A stretch of DNA of 64,000 bases from Colwellia sp. 75C3 (GTDB lineage: Bacteria; Pseudomonadota; Gammaproteobacteria; Enterobacterales; Alteromonadaceae), in the NCBI RefSeq assembly GCF_002836255.1, contig NZ_PJAU01000031.1, positions 124,001 to 188,000 on the forward strand, in the 5' to 3' direction. This document shows, piece by piece, positions 26,711 through 36,429 of the stretch. Under the pieces are notes generated by a model. That model was given only the letters and a program-made list of their open reading frames with translations, was not told the DNA's origin and searched no databases. The translations under genes and the position numbers were made by a program. Every line of letters begins with the position of its first letter. Positions within the stretch are counted from its first letter, which is position 1.

Positions 26711-28258
26711 ATGGTCTCAGAACAAGTTAAATCTATTGCAATTGTTGGCGGTGGCTCATCTGGTTGGATGACAGCTTTATATTTAAATAAACTTTATAAT
26801 CATAGCCAAGCTACTGTTGCAATCACTTTGATTGAAAGTCCTGAAATCCCCACTGTTGGTGTTGGTGAAGCAACAGTGCATAGCATCCGAAGTTACTTTG
26901 CTGCTATGGGATTAGATGAAAAAGAGCTACTGCAAGCGACTAATGGCACATTGAAAACAGGCATTATGTTTCGTAACTGGATGAAGCCTAATGAAGATGG
27001 TTCCACGCATGAGTATTTTCACTCCTTTGACCAACAAAATATTGCGCGAAGCATAGATATATCATCAGCTTGGTTTCTAAGTAAAGGTTATAACAAGCAA
27101 CGTTTTGATGAGGCCACCTCGATATCGCCACATTTGATTAAAGACAAGTTGTCACCAAAGCATGCTAATTCTCGACCTTATGAAGGTGTTGTGCCTTACG
27201 GTTACCATCTAGATGCGATTAAAATGGCCGCGTTTATGGCTAAAAAAGGTGTTGCTGCCGGTATTACTCACGTAAAAGCTGTGGTCGATGATGTTGAAGT
27301 TGAAGGTGAAAACATTGTACGCGTTCGCACAAGTAAAGGCAGCTTTACCGCAGATTTATTTATAGATTGTACTGGGTTCAAAGGCTTATTAATCAACTCA
27401 GTTAAAGAGAGAAAAGACAACTGGCAGTCTTTTGAAGATGCACTGCCTTGTAATAAAGCGGTTGCAGTACAACTTGCTTACAGTGACGATCAAGAGCCTA
27501 AACCTTATACAGAGGCTACCGCTTTAAGTAATGGCTGGGCTTGGCAGATAGACTTAATGAACCGTCGAGGTACCGGGTATGTTTATGATGGAAATCGTTT
27601 AAGCAAAGACGAAGCAGAAACAGAGTTGCTTAATTACCTTAACGAAGGTAATGGACGTGAAAAAGAAGTACTACGGACTGTACATCTTGATATGAACATA
27701 GGCTGTTTGAAAGAATTCTGGGTCGGTAACTGTCTTGCTCTTGGTTTATCCGGAGGGTTTATTGAGCCATTAGAGTCAACAGGGTTACACCTTGTTAATA
27801 CGAGTGCTCGCTTATTAGGAACTCATTTGACCGGGACAAATACAGCACAAGCTGTGCGTGATTCTTATAATAAAATAATGAATAGTACCTACCAAGATCT
27901 GAAACACTTCATCGTGTTACATTACTGTTTAACCGATAGGGATGACACTGAATTTTGGCGTGAGGTAGGTGAAACCGTTCAATATTGTGATGGATTAAAG
28001 CAGAAACTTGCTACTTGGCAGCACAAGGTTTGTGAGTTTATGGATATTGGGGGAGGTTATACTACGATGTTTTCTGATAGTAATTATCGCTCAGTTTTAT
28101 ATGGTATGAAACACTATCCACAACTAAATCTCGCTGTGGATAAAGATGAAAATAACAAGATGTTTCATGAATTTGACAATCGAGTTACCCACGTAAGTAA
28201 TATTGTTATGCCTTATCGAGATTATTTGAAAAACCTGCATAAGCCCCAGAAGCTTTAA
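26711..28258 (+). CDS. Tryptophan-halogenase-family flavoprotein 1
   Basis: A 515-residue FAD-dependent protein of the Trp_halogenase family. The start is ATG 26711, after a GGGAGG ribosome binding site. The FAD-binding loop is AIVGGGSSGWMTALYL (residues about 9-24), followed by VGVGEATVHSIRSYF. The lysine equal to the catalytic Lys79 of PrnA/RebH appears in GTLKTGIMFRNW. However the WxWxIP motif, which blocks monooxygenase chemistry in true halogenases, reads WAWQID with no proline. So halogenation is uncertain. Position beside the SapC-like gene and a chitin receptor suggests a role in sugar uptake or processing that is not yet known. Confidence 0.82.
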   Translation: MVSEQVKSIAIVGGGSSGWMTALYLNKLYNHSQATVAITLIESPEIPTVGVGEATVHSIRSYFAAMGLDEKELLQATNGTLKTGIMFRNWMKPNEDGSTHEYFHSFDQQNIARSIDISSAWFLSKGYNKQRFDEATSISPHLIKDKLSPKHANSRPYEGVVPYGYHLDAIKMAAFMAKKGVAAGITHVKAVVDDVEVEGENIVRVRTSKGSFTADLFIDCTGFKGLLINSVKERKDNWQSFEDALPCNKAVAVQLAYSDDQEPKPYTEATALSNGWAWQIDLMNRRGTGYVYDGNRLSKDEAETELLNYLNEGNGREKEVLRTVHLDMNIGCLKEFWVGNCLALGLSGGFIEPLESTGLHLVNTSARLLGTHLTGTNTAQAVRDSYNKIMNSTYQDLKHFIVLHYCLTDRDDTEFWREVGETVQYCDGLKQKLATWQHKVCEFMDIGGGYTTMFSDSNYRSVLYGMKHYPQLNLAVDKDENNKMFHEFDNRVTHVSNIVMPYRDYLKNLHKPQKL

Positions 28259-28279
28259 CCTTTCAGTGGAGTAATTTTC

Positions 28280-29842
28280 ATGTCGCAAACAAATGTAATT
28301 CAAAAAATTGTTATCGTTGGTGGCGGTACAGCTGGCTGGCTAGCAGCGAATCATTTAGCAAAAAACTTGATTACCAATTCAGTCAATAGCATCGAAATAA
28401 CCTTAGTTGAATCAGCTAATATACCTACCATTGGTGTAGGGGAGGGTACTGTGCCCATGATGCGTCAATCTTTACAGCATCTAGGAATTAGTGAGACTGA
28501 ATTTATTCTCGAATGTGATGCCACTTTTAAACAGGGGATTAAATTTGTAGATTGGACCACTAACCCTGTTGCGGGTAAACCTGCCTATTACCATCATATC
28601 TTTGATTATCCTAAAACTAGTGAGTTAGATTTAACGGCTTACTGGCTGAAAAATATGAAAGGCTCAGGTATAAGTTATGTTGATGCATTATCCATTCAAG
28701 GAAAAATTTGTGATGCTGGTTTAGCACCTAAAATGATTACCACACCTGAGTTTCAAGGTGCCACCTCTTATGGTTATCATTTAGATGCCAATAAGTTTTC
28801 AGCACTACTTGCTAAGAATGCAGTTAAGAAGTTAGGTGTTACACATATTCAAGCCGATGTTGTAAGTGTTTTACAGCATGAAAATGGTGAGATTAGTTCT
28901 TTGGTTATCGCTAATGGAGAGAATATTCAGGGAGACTTTTTTGTTGATTGTACTGGTTTTAAGTCTTTATTATTAGGTGAGAAACTCAAGGTTCCTTTTA
29001 AAGATAAAAGCGGCACACTCTTTGTTGATCATGCCGTTGCTATTCAAGTTCCTTATGAACAAGCAGATGCCCCAATTGCATCACATACAATTTCTACAGC
29101 ACTCACTTCTGGCTGGGTTTGGGATATAGGGCTGAAAGAGCGACGTGGTATTGGGCATGTTTATTCTTCGAGTCATACCTCACATGAACAAGCGGAACAA
29201 GATCTAAGGGCGTATATTGGTCCTATATCTGACGGTGTTGATAGTCGTCTAATTCCAATGAAGATAGGCTATAGGGAAAAGTTCTGGCATAAAAACTGTG
29301 TCGCATTAGGCTTGTCTCAAGGCTTTGTCGAGCCCCTTGAAGCCACGGGTTTATTAGTCTTTGATGCAACAGCTAAAATGCTAGCCGAGCAGTTCCCGAG
29401 CAGTAAACTCGATATGCCACTTATTGCGAAACAATTTAATGAACGGGTTGCCCTTAGTTGGGATAATGTCATCGATTTTGTAAAAGCACACTATTGTCTA
29501 TCTAAACGTGATGACAGTCAGTTTTGGTTAGATAACCGAGCAAATGATAGTATCCCTGATTCTCTACAAGAGCGATTGGAACGATGGAAGTATCAGCCAC
29601 CAAGTCCCTATGATTTTTCCAATAAATTTGGCGTTTTTAATTTAGAAAATTATCAATATATTTTGTACGGGATGGACTTTGACACCAATCTAACTCATTT
29701 TCAGCATCGACTAAGCCAAGATGAGCTAGCAAGTAAGGTCTTTGCGGATATTAGTAACCATTCTGATTTAGCATTAAATAAACTTCCAAAGCATCGTGAG
29801 CTTATTGATAAAATTTATCAATATGGATTACAAAAAATTTAA
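28280..29842 (+). CDS. Tryptophan-halogenase-family flavoprotein 2
   Basis: A 520-residue paralogue of the gene just upstream, with the same plan. The FAD loop is IVGGGTAGWLAANHL, then IGVGEGTVPMMRQSL and the conserved lysine in ATFKQGIKFVDW. The motif at the WxWxIP position is WVWDIG, again without proline. LGLSQGFVEPLEATGLLVF is the conserved flavin-site block. Tandem pairs of such genes are common next to TonB-dependent receptors in Alteromonadales and Caulobacterales. Both were probably produced by an old duplication, as their sequences are now quite different. Substrate and reaction are unknown. Confidence 0.82.
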   Translation: MSQTNVIQKIVIVGGGTAGWLAANHLAKNLITNSVNSIEITLVESANIPTIGVGEGTVPMMRQSLQHLGISETEFILECDATFKQGIKFVDWTTNPVAGKPAYYHHIFDYPKTSELDLTAYWLKNMKGSGISYVDALSIQGKICDAGLAPKMITTPEFQGATSYGYHLDANKFSALLAKNAVKKLGVTHIQADVVSVLQHENGEISSLVIANGENIQGDFFVDCTGFKSLLLGEKLKVPFKDKSGTLFVDHAVAIQVPYEQADAPIASHTISTALTSGWVWDIGLKERRGIGHVYSSSHTSHEQAEQDLRAYIGPISDGVDSRLIPMKIGYREKFWHKNCVALGLSQGFVEPLEATGLLVFDATAKMLAEQFPSSKLDMPLIAKQFNERVALSWDNVIDFVKAHYCLSKRDDSQFWLDNRANDSIPDSLQERLERWKYQPPSPYDFSNKFGVFNLENYQYILYGMDFDTNLTHFQHRLSQDELASKVFADISNHSDLALNKLPKHRELIDKIYQYGLQKI

Positions 29843-30023
29843 TCAAATAATAAGTAATGATTAATACTCAGCTGTTAATCATTATTTTCCACTTTAAGCC
29901 ATAAAACTTTATATGTATCTATTAAGTTACCGTATAAATATCCAGTTAAATTGAATTGAATGCACACTGACAACTAAATGTGTGCGATCTTGTTACCAGA
30001 TTGATGTTTTGTGTGTTTAATTT

Positions 30024-30037
30024 TGACAGCGCTGTCA
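30024..30037. promoter_or_regulatory. NagR-type operator before hexosaminidase
   Basis: TGACAGCGCTGTCA; the palindrome extends by three more bases on each side to 20 bp (30021-30040), the longest perfect copy in the window. It lies 81 bases before the hexosaminidase start. Confidence 0.88.
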
Positions 30038-30117
30038 AAATTAAGGATAGTTAAGCTAATATAAATTTTTAAAGCAGAACAGTCTTTATCATATAAAGCT
30101 GTATAAGGTCCTTTAAC

Positions 30118-32772
30118 ATGTACATTAAGAAGATGAATAAAAAAATGTTGGCGCTTACCATTGCCGCTAGCTTATCATTACTCGGTTGTGACAAAGCCCC
30201 TAAACCAGCCGTTGATACTGGCGAGAAGATTAACCTGCAAGCAATATATTCAGTTACGCAAAGTGACATAAATAAAATTGCTGAAAACTTAGTGGTTAAC
30301 TATCGCGTCGTTACTAATATTCCTACTGATAAGTGCGACGGTAAAGTTGCTGATGGCGCCTGTTTTGAAGTGGAGTTAACTTTTACCGCTAAACAAGCTA
30401 TTGCAGCAAAAGACTGGACTATTCACTTTAGTCAAATTGCGCCTATACAATCTTTTGAAAGCGATGATTTTAGCGTAAAACACCTCAATGGCGATTTACA
30501 TCTAATTAGTTTAAAGGATACTTTTTCTGGTTTTGCTCCAGGTGAACAAAAAACGTTAAACTTCCGCGCTATGTTTTGGTCATTAGCTGAATCAGATGTT
30601 ATGCCTAACTATATTGTTAGTGCACCCGGTTTAGAAGCACGAGTCATTGAAAGTACCAAACCATATATCGATAAAGAATCGGGTTTAGAAGTCTTGCCAC
30701 ACGTTGAAACGTTTACTGATACTAATACTCAGTTTAAACGTAGTGCAGCAGATAAAACTCAATGGCTAACCAGTGAAAAACTTTATCAGCGTAATGCCGT
30801 GCTTGTTGAAGATAAGTTAGCTGTTATTCAAGCCATTATCCCAACACCTACTTCTGTTAGCATCGATGCAAACGCCGGCTTTGTTGATATTAGTCATGGT
30901 ATTGCTGTTTCATTAGGCAATGTTAAACACACAGAGGTCGATGCCGCTATTTCACGTTTAGCTGAACTAGGTGTGAAACAGAGCGCTAAAGGGCTACCTT
31001 TGCGTTTAAGTATTGTAAGTAATAACGATAAAATAATTGGTAGTTATAGTTTAGCGGTAACAGACAAAGAAATTACCATCGTAGGTGTTGACGGTAATGG
31101 CGTATTCAATGGTTTACAATCATTAGCAAGCTTAGTAACTGTCGGGGAGTCTCGACTACCCATGTTAGCGGTTGATGATGAACCTCACTTCGCCTTTCGA
31201 GGAATGTTAGTTGATGTTGCCCGTAATTTTCATTCGAAGGACTTTATTTTAAAACTGCTTGATCAAATGGCAGCATACAAATTAAATAAATTACATTTAC
31301 ACCTGGGAGATGATGAAGGTTGGCGTTTAGAAATTCCAAGCTTGCCAGAATTAACCGATATTGGTGCAAAACGCTGCTTTGATATAACAGAAGACAATTG
31401 TTTAATGCCGCAGTTAGGCGCAGGTGCTGATGAAAACTCATCGGTAAGTGGCTATTACAGCGTAAGTGATTACCAAGAAATTTTACAAGCCGCTACCGCG
31501 CGTCATATTCAAGTGATCCCATCACTTGATATGCCAGGTCATTCACGATCGTCAATAAAAGCAATGACTGCTCGTTATAAAAAATTCATGGCGTTAGAAG
31601 ATGAAGCAAAAGCTAAGCAATTCTTGTTAGAAGATTTTGATGATAAAACTAATTATTCCTCAGTGCAGTTTTATGGTGATAACACCATCAATGCCTGTTT
31701 AGAGTCTTCTTATGATTTTGTTATTGAAGTGATGACACAAGTTAAGAAAATTCATGCTGATGCAGGCCAACCGCTTACTCGTTATCATATTGGCGCAGAT
31801 GAAACGGCAGGTGCTTGGTTAGAATCTCCAGCTTGTAAAGCCTTTGTTGCAGATAATGACAAAGGTGTGACGAAAATGAGTGAGCTTGGTGCTTATTTCA
31901 TTGAGCGTGTTGCTGGTATTTTATCAGAGCTTGATATTGAAACGGCTGGTTGGAGTGATGGTATGGAGCATACTCGTAAAGAGAATATGCCTGCTATCGT
32001 TCAAGCTAATGCTTGGGATGCTCTCTTTTGGGGTGGTCACGATAAAGTTCATCAGTTAGCAAACAGAGATTGGCAAGTTGTTATTTCTAGCCCTGATGTA
32101 TTGTATTTTGATTTTCCTCATGAAGCGGATCCAAAAGAACATGGCTACTACTGGGCATCACGCCATACCAATACTGAAAAAGTCTTCCAGTTTATGCCGG
32201 ATAACTTGCCTGTTCATGCTGAGTTTTGGTTAGATAGGCAAGATAACGCTTATGTAGCTGATGACACTAAAACACCATTAGCGCCAGGCCAAAAGTTCTT
32301 AGGCATCCAGGGGCAGTTGTGGAGCGAAAACGTTCGTACCGATGATATGGTTGAGCACAAAGTATTTCCACGCTTATTAGCACTTGCAGAGCGTGCATGG
32401 CATCAAGCTGATTGGGCCGTACCTTATAATTATAAAGGCGCAAAATATTCATCGCAAAGTAATACGTTTACTGCTGAATTAAAGGCTATGCGTGATAACC
32501 AATGGCAGTTATTTGCAAATACCTTAGGTCACAAAGAATTTGCTAAACTTGATTTAGCACAAATTGATTACCGTTTACCTACAGTTGGGGCGATTATCAA
32601 AGCTGGTAAATTACACGCTAATATCGCCTTCCCGGGCTTAACGATAGAGTATCAAGTAAACGGCGGAAACTGGCTTAATTATCAAGAGCCTATTGCAGTT
32701 TCAGGTGAGATAAGTATTAGAAGTCGTAGTACTAATGGCTTGAGAGCAAGTCGTATTACTCAGGTAAAGTAA
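30118..32772 (+). CDS. hex: Beta-N-acetylhexosaminidase, GH20, lipoprotein
   Basis: Cleaves N-acetylglucosamine from the non-reducing end of chitooligosaccharides, at or outside the inner face of the outer membrane. The 884-residue protein has a lipoprotein signal with lipobox LSLLGC (Cys at about 24). A CHB_HEX-type N-terminal carbohydrate-binding domain (about 45-200), a GH20b domain (about 230-350) and the GH20 barrel follow. The catalytic pair Asp561-Glu562 is in YHIGADETAGAW; HLGDDEGWRLEIP and IPSLDMPGHSRSSI are other GH20 blocks. A short C-terminal CHB_HEX_C domain ends the protein. ATG 30133 is a possible alternative start. The gene has its own NagR-type operator. Confidence 0.93.
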   Translation: MYIKKMNKKMLALTIAASLSLLGCDKAPKPAVDTGEKINLQAIYSVTQSDINKIAENLVVNYRVVTNIPTDKCDGKVADGACFEVELTFTAKQAIAAKDWTIHFSQIAPIQSFESDDFSVKHLNGDLHLISLKDTFSGFAPGEQKTLNFRAMFWSLAESDVMPNYIVSAPGLEARVIESTKPYIDKESGLEVLPHVETFTDTNTQFKRSAADKTQWLTSEKLYQRNAVLVEDKLAVIQAIIPTPTSVSIDANAGFVDISHGIAVSLGNVKHTEVDAAISRLAELGVKQSAKGLPLRLSIVSNNDKIIGSYSLAVTDKEITIVGVDGNGVFNGLQSLASLVTVGESRLPMLAVDDEPHFAFRGMLVDVARNFHSKDFILKLLDQMAAYKLNKLHLHLGDDEGWRLEIPSLPELTDIGAKRCFDITEDNCLMPQLGAGADENSSVSGYYSVSDYQEILQAATARHIQVIPSLDMPGHSRSSIKAMTARYKKFMALEDEAKAKQFLLEDFDDKTNYSSVQFYGDNTINACLESSYDFVIEVMTQVKKIHADAGQPLTRYHIGADETAGAWLESPACKAFVADNDKGVTKMSELGAYFIERVAGILSELDIETAGWSDGMEHTRKENMPAIVQANAWDALFWGGHDKVHQLANRDWQVVISSPDVLYFDFPHEADPKEHGYYWASRHTNTEKVFQFMPDNLPVHAEFWLDRQDNAYVADDTKTPLAPGQKFLGIQGQLWSENVRTDDMVEHKVFPRLLALAERAWHQADWAVPYNYKGAKYSSQSNTFTAELKAMRDNQWQLFANTLGHKEFAKLDLAQIDYRLPTVGAIIKAGKLHANIAFPGLTIEYQVNGGNWLNYQEPIAVSGEISIRSRSTNGLRASRITQVK

Positions 32773-32796
32773 TCCAAGTAAAATAATTACTAAAAC

Positions 32797-32831
32797 AACT
32801 GACTGATATTTTTCATTATTATCAGTCAGTT
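32797..32831 (+). terminator. Hairpin between hexosaminidase and GlcNAc kinase genes
   Basis: Perfect 12-bp stem (32797-32808 with 32820-32831) around an 11-base T-rich loop. No T tract follows the stem, so it may be an RNA processing or stability element rather than a full stop. The next gene has its own operator. Confidence 0.5.
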
Positions 32832-32887
32832 AAGTTACATTTAGTAACATTAATCAATAAAGCTGTATTTTTATTCAAGAAAAGAAA

Positions 32888-32901
32888 TGACAACGCTGTC
32901 A
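32888..32901. promoter_or_regulatory. NagR-type operator before GlcNAc kinase
   Basis: TGACAACGCTGTCA, one mismatch from the palindrome, 59 bases before the kinase start. It would control the kinase-nagA-nagP group. Confidence 0.8.
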
Positions 32902-32960
32902 TTTCTAGCTAAGATGAAAAAACAAAAATTAATCGTATATGCAGTTAACATGGGGTTGGT

Positions 32961-33875
32961 ATGCTGACAAGTAGTGACAAAAACAATGAATTATTTTTAG
33001 GTATTGATGGCGGTGGTAGTAAATGTAAAGCCATTATTATGAATAAAGATAATGAAATACTTGGTACAGGCATTTCAGGTCCAGGCAATCCGTTACATGG
33101 TTTTGAGCAAGCGACAAACTCTATTACTGAGTCGGCGAAATTAGCCCTTGAAGATGCTGGCTTAACTCACATAGAACTAAGTGAATTAGTCGCTGGCGTA
33201 GGCCTTGCAGGTGTTAATATACCGGTACTGTTTGATAAAATGGCTGATTGGCAACATCCTTTTAAAACAATTTATTTAGCTACCGATTTATTAATCGCTT
33301 GTCTAGGTGCTCATGATGGTGGCGATGGTGCTGTTATTATCAGTGGTACTGGCTCATGTGGCTTTGCTTGTGTTGAAGAGAAACACAGTATTGTTGGTGC
33401 TCATGGTTTTCCTCATGGTGATAAAGGTAGTGGCGCTTGGTTTGGCTTACAAGGTGTTAAGCAGGTTCTATTATCGCTTGATGGTTTAGTTCAACCAACA
33501 TTAATGTCAGCTGTGCTTTTACAGAAGCTTAACTGCAACGATGATACCGATTTAGTTGAAGCCGTGGCGAGTCAAAAGGCAACATTCTATGCACAGCAGG
33601 CAAACCTAGTGTTTGATGCTGCAGAGCAGGGTGATCAAGTTGCCTTGGCTATTGTTGCTGAAGGTGCTGAGTACATTAATAGTATCGCGCGTACTTTAAC
33701 GACAAAAAATCCACCACGTATTTCTATGCTTGGTGGCTTAACACCAAGATTAAAATCTTGGTTAGCAGATAACATCAAGGAAACCCTTGAAGAGCCAATA
33801 CATGCGCCAGAAGTCGGCTCTGTTCTTTTCGCAAGACAGCAACAGGCTAAGCAGTCTGTACAGCAATCTGCGTAA
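32961..33875 (+). CDS. nagK: N-acetylglucosamine kinase, BadF/BadG ATPase family (NagK)
   Basis: Phosphorylates GlcNAc on entry, supplying GlcNAc-6-phosphate to NagA. The 304-residue protein is an ASKHA-fold kinase of the BadF/BadG/BcrA/BcrD family: the first phosphate loop is FLGIDGGGSKCKAII (about 12-26), the second GAVIISGTGSCGFAC, and GAHGFPHGDKGSGAWFG is the glycine-rich block shared with eukaryotic-type GlcNAc kinases; RISMLGGLTPRL closes the adenosine site. nagA follows 50 bases downstream. The sugar could also be glucosamine, but the locus favours GlcNAc. Confidence 0.88.
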   Translation: MLTSSDKNNELFLGIDGGGSKCKAIIMNKDNEILGTGISGPGNPLHGFEQATNSITESAKLALEDAGLTHIELSELVAGVGLAGVNIPVLFDKMADWQHPFKTIYLATDLLIACLGAHDGGDGAVIISGTGSCGFACVEEKHSIVGAHGFPHGDKGSGAWFGLQGVKQVLLSLDGLVQPTLMSAVLLQKLNCNDDTDLVEAVASQKATFYAQQANLVFDAAEQGDQVALAIVAEGAEYINSIARTLTTKNPPRISMLGGLTPRLKSWLADNIKETLEEPIHAPEVGSVLFARQQQAKQSVQQSA

Positions 33876-33925
33876 TAGCGGTATAATCTAGCTTTCCCAT
33901 TGAACTTGATATTCTAGGACAACTA

Positions 33926-35056
33926 ATGACACAAATACGCTTTCATGCTCAACGACTTTTTGACGGTCAAGCTTTCCTTGAAGATCAAGTGTTGACCATA
34001 GTTGACGGTAAAATTACCGATATTGACCAAGACACAAGCAAGGTCGATATTATTGCTACTGGCTTAGTTGTTCCTGGTTATATCGATTTACAAGTTAATG
34101 GCGGCGGTGGGGCATTGTTCAATGACTCACCTTCGGTTGATAACTTAAAAACAATCATGTCTGCTCATGCTAAATTTGGCACTACAGCGATGATGCCGAC
34201 ATTAATTACTGATAAATTTGAAATAATGCAGCAAGCTGCAGATGCTATTGCTCAAGCATTGTCAGAAGGTGTTCCTGGTATTGTCGGTATACACTTTGAA
34301 GGCCCTCATTTATCAGTTGCGAAGAAAGGCACCCATTGTGCCGACTATATCCGTGCTCTTTCAGATGATGAATGGCAGGTGCTTACACGAAAAGACATTG
34401 GCCAAGTTATTGTTACACTAGCCCCTGAGACTGTTAATGCCGAAGATATTACACGTATGGTTGAATTGGGCATTAAAGTTTGCTTAGGCCATACCAATGC
34501 CGATTATCAAACGGCTCAGCAGGCTATTGATGCAGGAGCTAGTGGTTTTACTCATCTGTTCAATGCTATGTCACCATTACAAGGGCGTGAGCCTGGTGTT
34601 GTTGGTGCGGCGCTTTTAAATAACAATACAAGTTGCGGTTTAATTGTTGATGGCTTCCATGTTGATTACGCTAGTTGTAAATTAGCGATTCAAGCTAAGC
34701 CGCAAGGTAAAATATTTTTAGTCACTGATGCAATGCCACCAGTGGGTACAGATCAAACCCAATTCGCTTTATACGATCGAACCGTTTATGTTGATAACGG
34801 CAAACTTACCTCGACAACAGGTGAGCTAGCTGGCTCTTCATTAGATATGGCTAGTGCAGTAAAAAATACTCATCAAGGATTAGGCATTGAGTTAGGCGAA
34901 GCAATTCGTATGGCAAGTTTATACCCAGCAGAATACTTATATCAAAATCAAGCAGTAATTCGTGGTGAACTGACTCAAGGAAAGCAAGCTGATATGGTCG
35001 TGTTAAATGATGATTTATCAGTAAAAGAGACCTGGATTGCAGGTGAAAAAGTTTAA
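33926..35056 (+). CDS. nagA: N-acetylglucosamine-6-phosphate deacetylase (NagA)
   Basis: Removes acetate from GlcNAc-6-phosphate. The 376-residue amidohydrolase has IDLQVNGGGGALFND near the start, the metal ligand Glu125 in HFEGPHLS, His189 in LGHTNADY, His210 in FTHLFNAMSPLQGREPG, and the catalytic aspartate in LVTDAMPPVG. Downstream, GSSLDMASAVKN and ADMVVLNDD are normal for the family. It lies between nagK and nagP on the same strand with short gaps, so it is part of the operon. Confidence 0.95.
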   Translation: MTQIRFHAQRLFDGQAFLEDQVLTIVDGKITDIDQDTSKVDIIATGLVVPGYIDLQVNGGGGALFNDSPSVDNLKTIMSAHAKFGTTAMMPTLITDKFEIMQQAADAIAQALSEGVPGIVGIHFEGPHLSVAKKGTHCADYIRALSDDEWQVLTRKDIGQVIVTLAPETVNAEDITRMVELGIKVCLGHTNADYQTAQQAIDAGASGFTHLFNAMSPLQGREPGVVGAALLNNNTSCGLIVDGFHVDYASCKLAIQAKPQGKIFLVTDAMPPVGTDQTQFALYDRTVYVDNGKLTSTTGELAGSSLDMASAVKNTHQGLGIELGEAIRMASLYPAEYLYQNQAVIRGELTQGKQADMVVLNDDLSVKETWIAGEKV

Positions 35057-35115
35057 TCACACCCCAATAAATTTACGCAATAATTATAACAATAATGCAA
35101 GTTAACGAGGAAATT

Positions 35116-36429
35116 ATGGAAATGTCTTTAGCAGAAGAGAAAAAACAGAGTAATGCCGTGCCGATGATAATCGTCGCCGGGCTATTTTTTATCCTAGGTT
35201 TTGCTACCTGGTTAAACGGCTCCTTAATGCCGTACTTGCAACAAATACTGCAATTAACTCCCTTTCAAGCATCGTTGATATTATTTTCTTTTTATATTGC
35301 GGTTACCTTTACTGCCTTACCTTCTGCAGCGATTATTCGTAAAGTAGGCTACAAAAATGGTATGGCAATGGGTATGGGTACTATGATGATTGCTGGTTTA
35401 CTTTTCATTCCAGCAGCTAAAACCCAGATATTTCCATTATTCTTACTGGCTCAGTTAGTGATGGGCGCAGGTCAAACCTTGCTACAAACAGCTGTTAACC
35501 CGTATGTGGTACGTATTGGCCCTGAAGAGTCAGCAGCTGCACGTATTTCAATTATGGGTATCTTAAATAAAGGTGCTGGTGTTGTTGCACCAATCGTATT
35601 TACTGCCTTAATCTTAAGTGGCTTTAGTGGCACTGTAGGTACTGAGTTAAGCCAAATTCAAATTGATGCAATGGCTGATAAATTAATTCTACCTTACCTA
35701 GGTATGGCTTTATTTATTGGTATTCTTGGTTATGCCGTGAAAAAATCTCCTTTGCCTGAACTAGCTAGTGAAGAAGAGGAAGGGGAAGCCGGACATAAAG
35801 GTCAATTAAAAGAAGCACTTTCTCACCCCAACTTAGCATTGGGTGTTGTAGCATTATTTCTATATGTAGCAGTAGAAGTTATCGCTGGTGATACTATTGG
35901 TGCTTTCGCCCTTGCACTAGGTGTTGAAAACTACAGTGTCATGACTTCATATACTATGGGTTGTATGGTGCTTGGTTACATTCTAGGTATCGCGCTTATT
36001 CCACGCTTTATCTCACAACAAAAAGCATTGATGGTCTCAGCGGTTTTAGGTTTGGCACTAAGCTTTGGTGTTATCTTCGGAGATAATAACTCTTTCGCTA
36101 TCGCTAACTCGTTATCGTTTATTTTGGGTGGTGCTCAGTTACCTGATACTCTGATATTGATTGCTTTCTTAGGGCTTGCTAACGCGATTGTATGGCCTGC
36201 TGTTTTCCCATTAGCGCTTTCAGGCGTAGGTAAACTAACCAGTGTTGGCTCTGCTCTTTTAGTTATGGGTATTTCAGGTGGCGCCTTTGGTCCATTATTC
36301 TGGAGCTTAGTCAGTGGCACTAGCGGACAGGCAGTAGATCTTCAAGGTGGTTATGTCGTGATGTTACCTTGTTATTTATTTATTTTATTCTACGCTGTTA
36401 AAGGCTGTAAAATGAAATCTTGGAAATAG
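35116..36429 (+). CDS. nagP: N-acetylglucosamine MFS transporter (NagP)
   Basis: Inner-membrane sugar permease of the FucP-like major facilitator group with about 12 membrane segments, 437 residues. ATG 35116 is chosen because of the well placed GAGGAA ribosome binding site; the frame is open 21 bases further upstream. FFILGFATWLNGSLMPYLQQ, then QTAVNPYVVRIGPEESAAARIS and VWPAVFPLALSGVGKLTSVGSALLVMGISGGAFGP match FucP/NagP-type transporters. It is the last gene of the nagK-nagA-nagP operon and replaces a PTS, as no PTS gene lies in the window. Confidence 0.88.
   Translation: MEMSLAEEKKQSNAVPMIIVAGLFFILGFATWLNGSLMPYLQQILQLTPFQASLILFSFYIAVTFTALPSAAIIRKVGYKNGMAMGMGTMMIAGLLFIPAAKTQIFPLFLLAQLVMGAGQTLLQTAVNPYVVRIGPEESAAARISIMGILNKGAGVVAPIVFTALILSGFSGTVGTELSQIQIDAMADKLILPYLGMALFIGILGYAVKKSPLPELASEEEEGEAGHKGQLKEALSHPNLALGVVALFLYVAVEVIAGDTIGAFALALGVENYSVMTSYTMGCMVLGYILGIALIPRFISQQKALMVSAVLGLALSFGVIFGDNNSFAIANSLSFILGGAQLPDTLILIAFLGLANAIVWPAVFPLALSGVGKLTSVGSALLVMGISGGAFGPLFWSLVSGTSGQAVDLQGGYVVMLPCYLFILFYAVKGCKMKSWK

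Noticed and set aside
26711..29842. Calling the two flavoproteins tryptophan halogenases
   Set aside because: The family fold is clear, but the WxWxIP motif is altered in both, and the setting is sugar uptake; only family membership is claimed.
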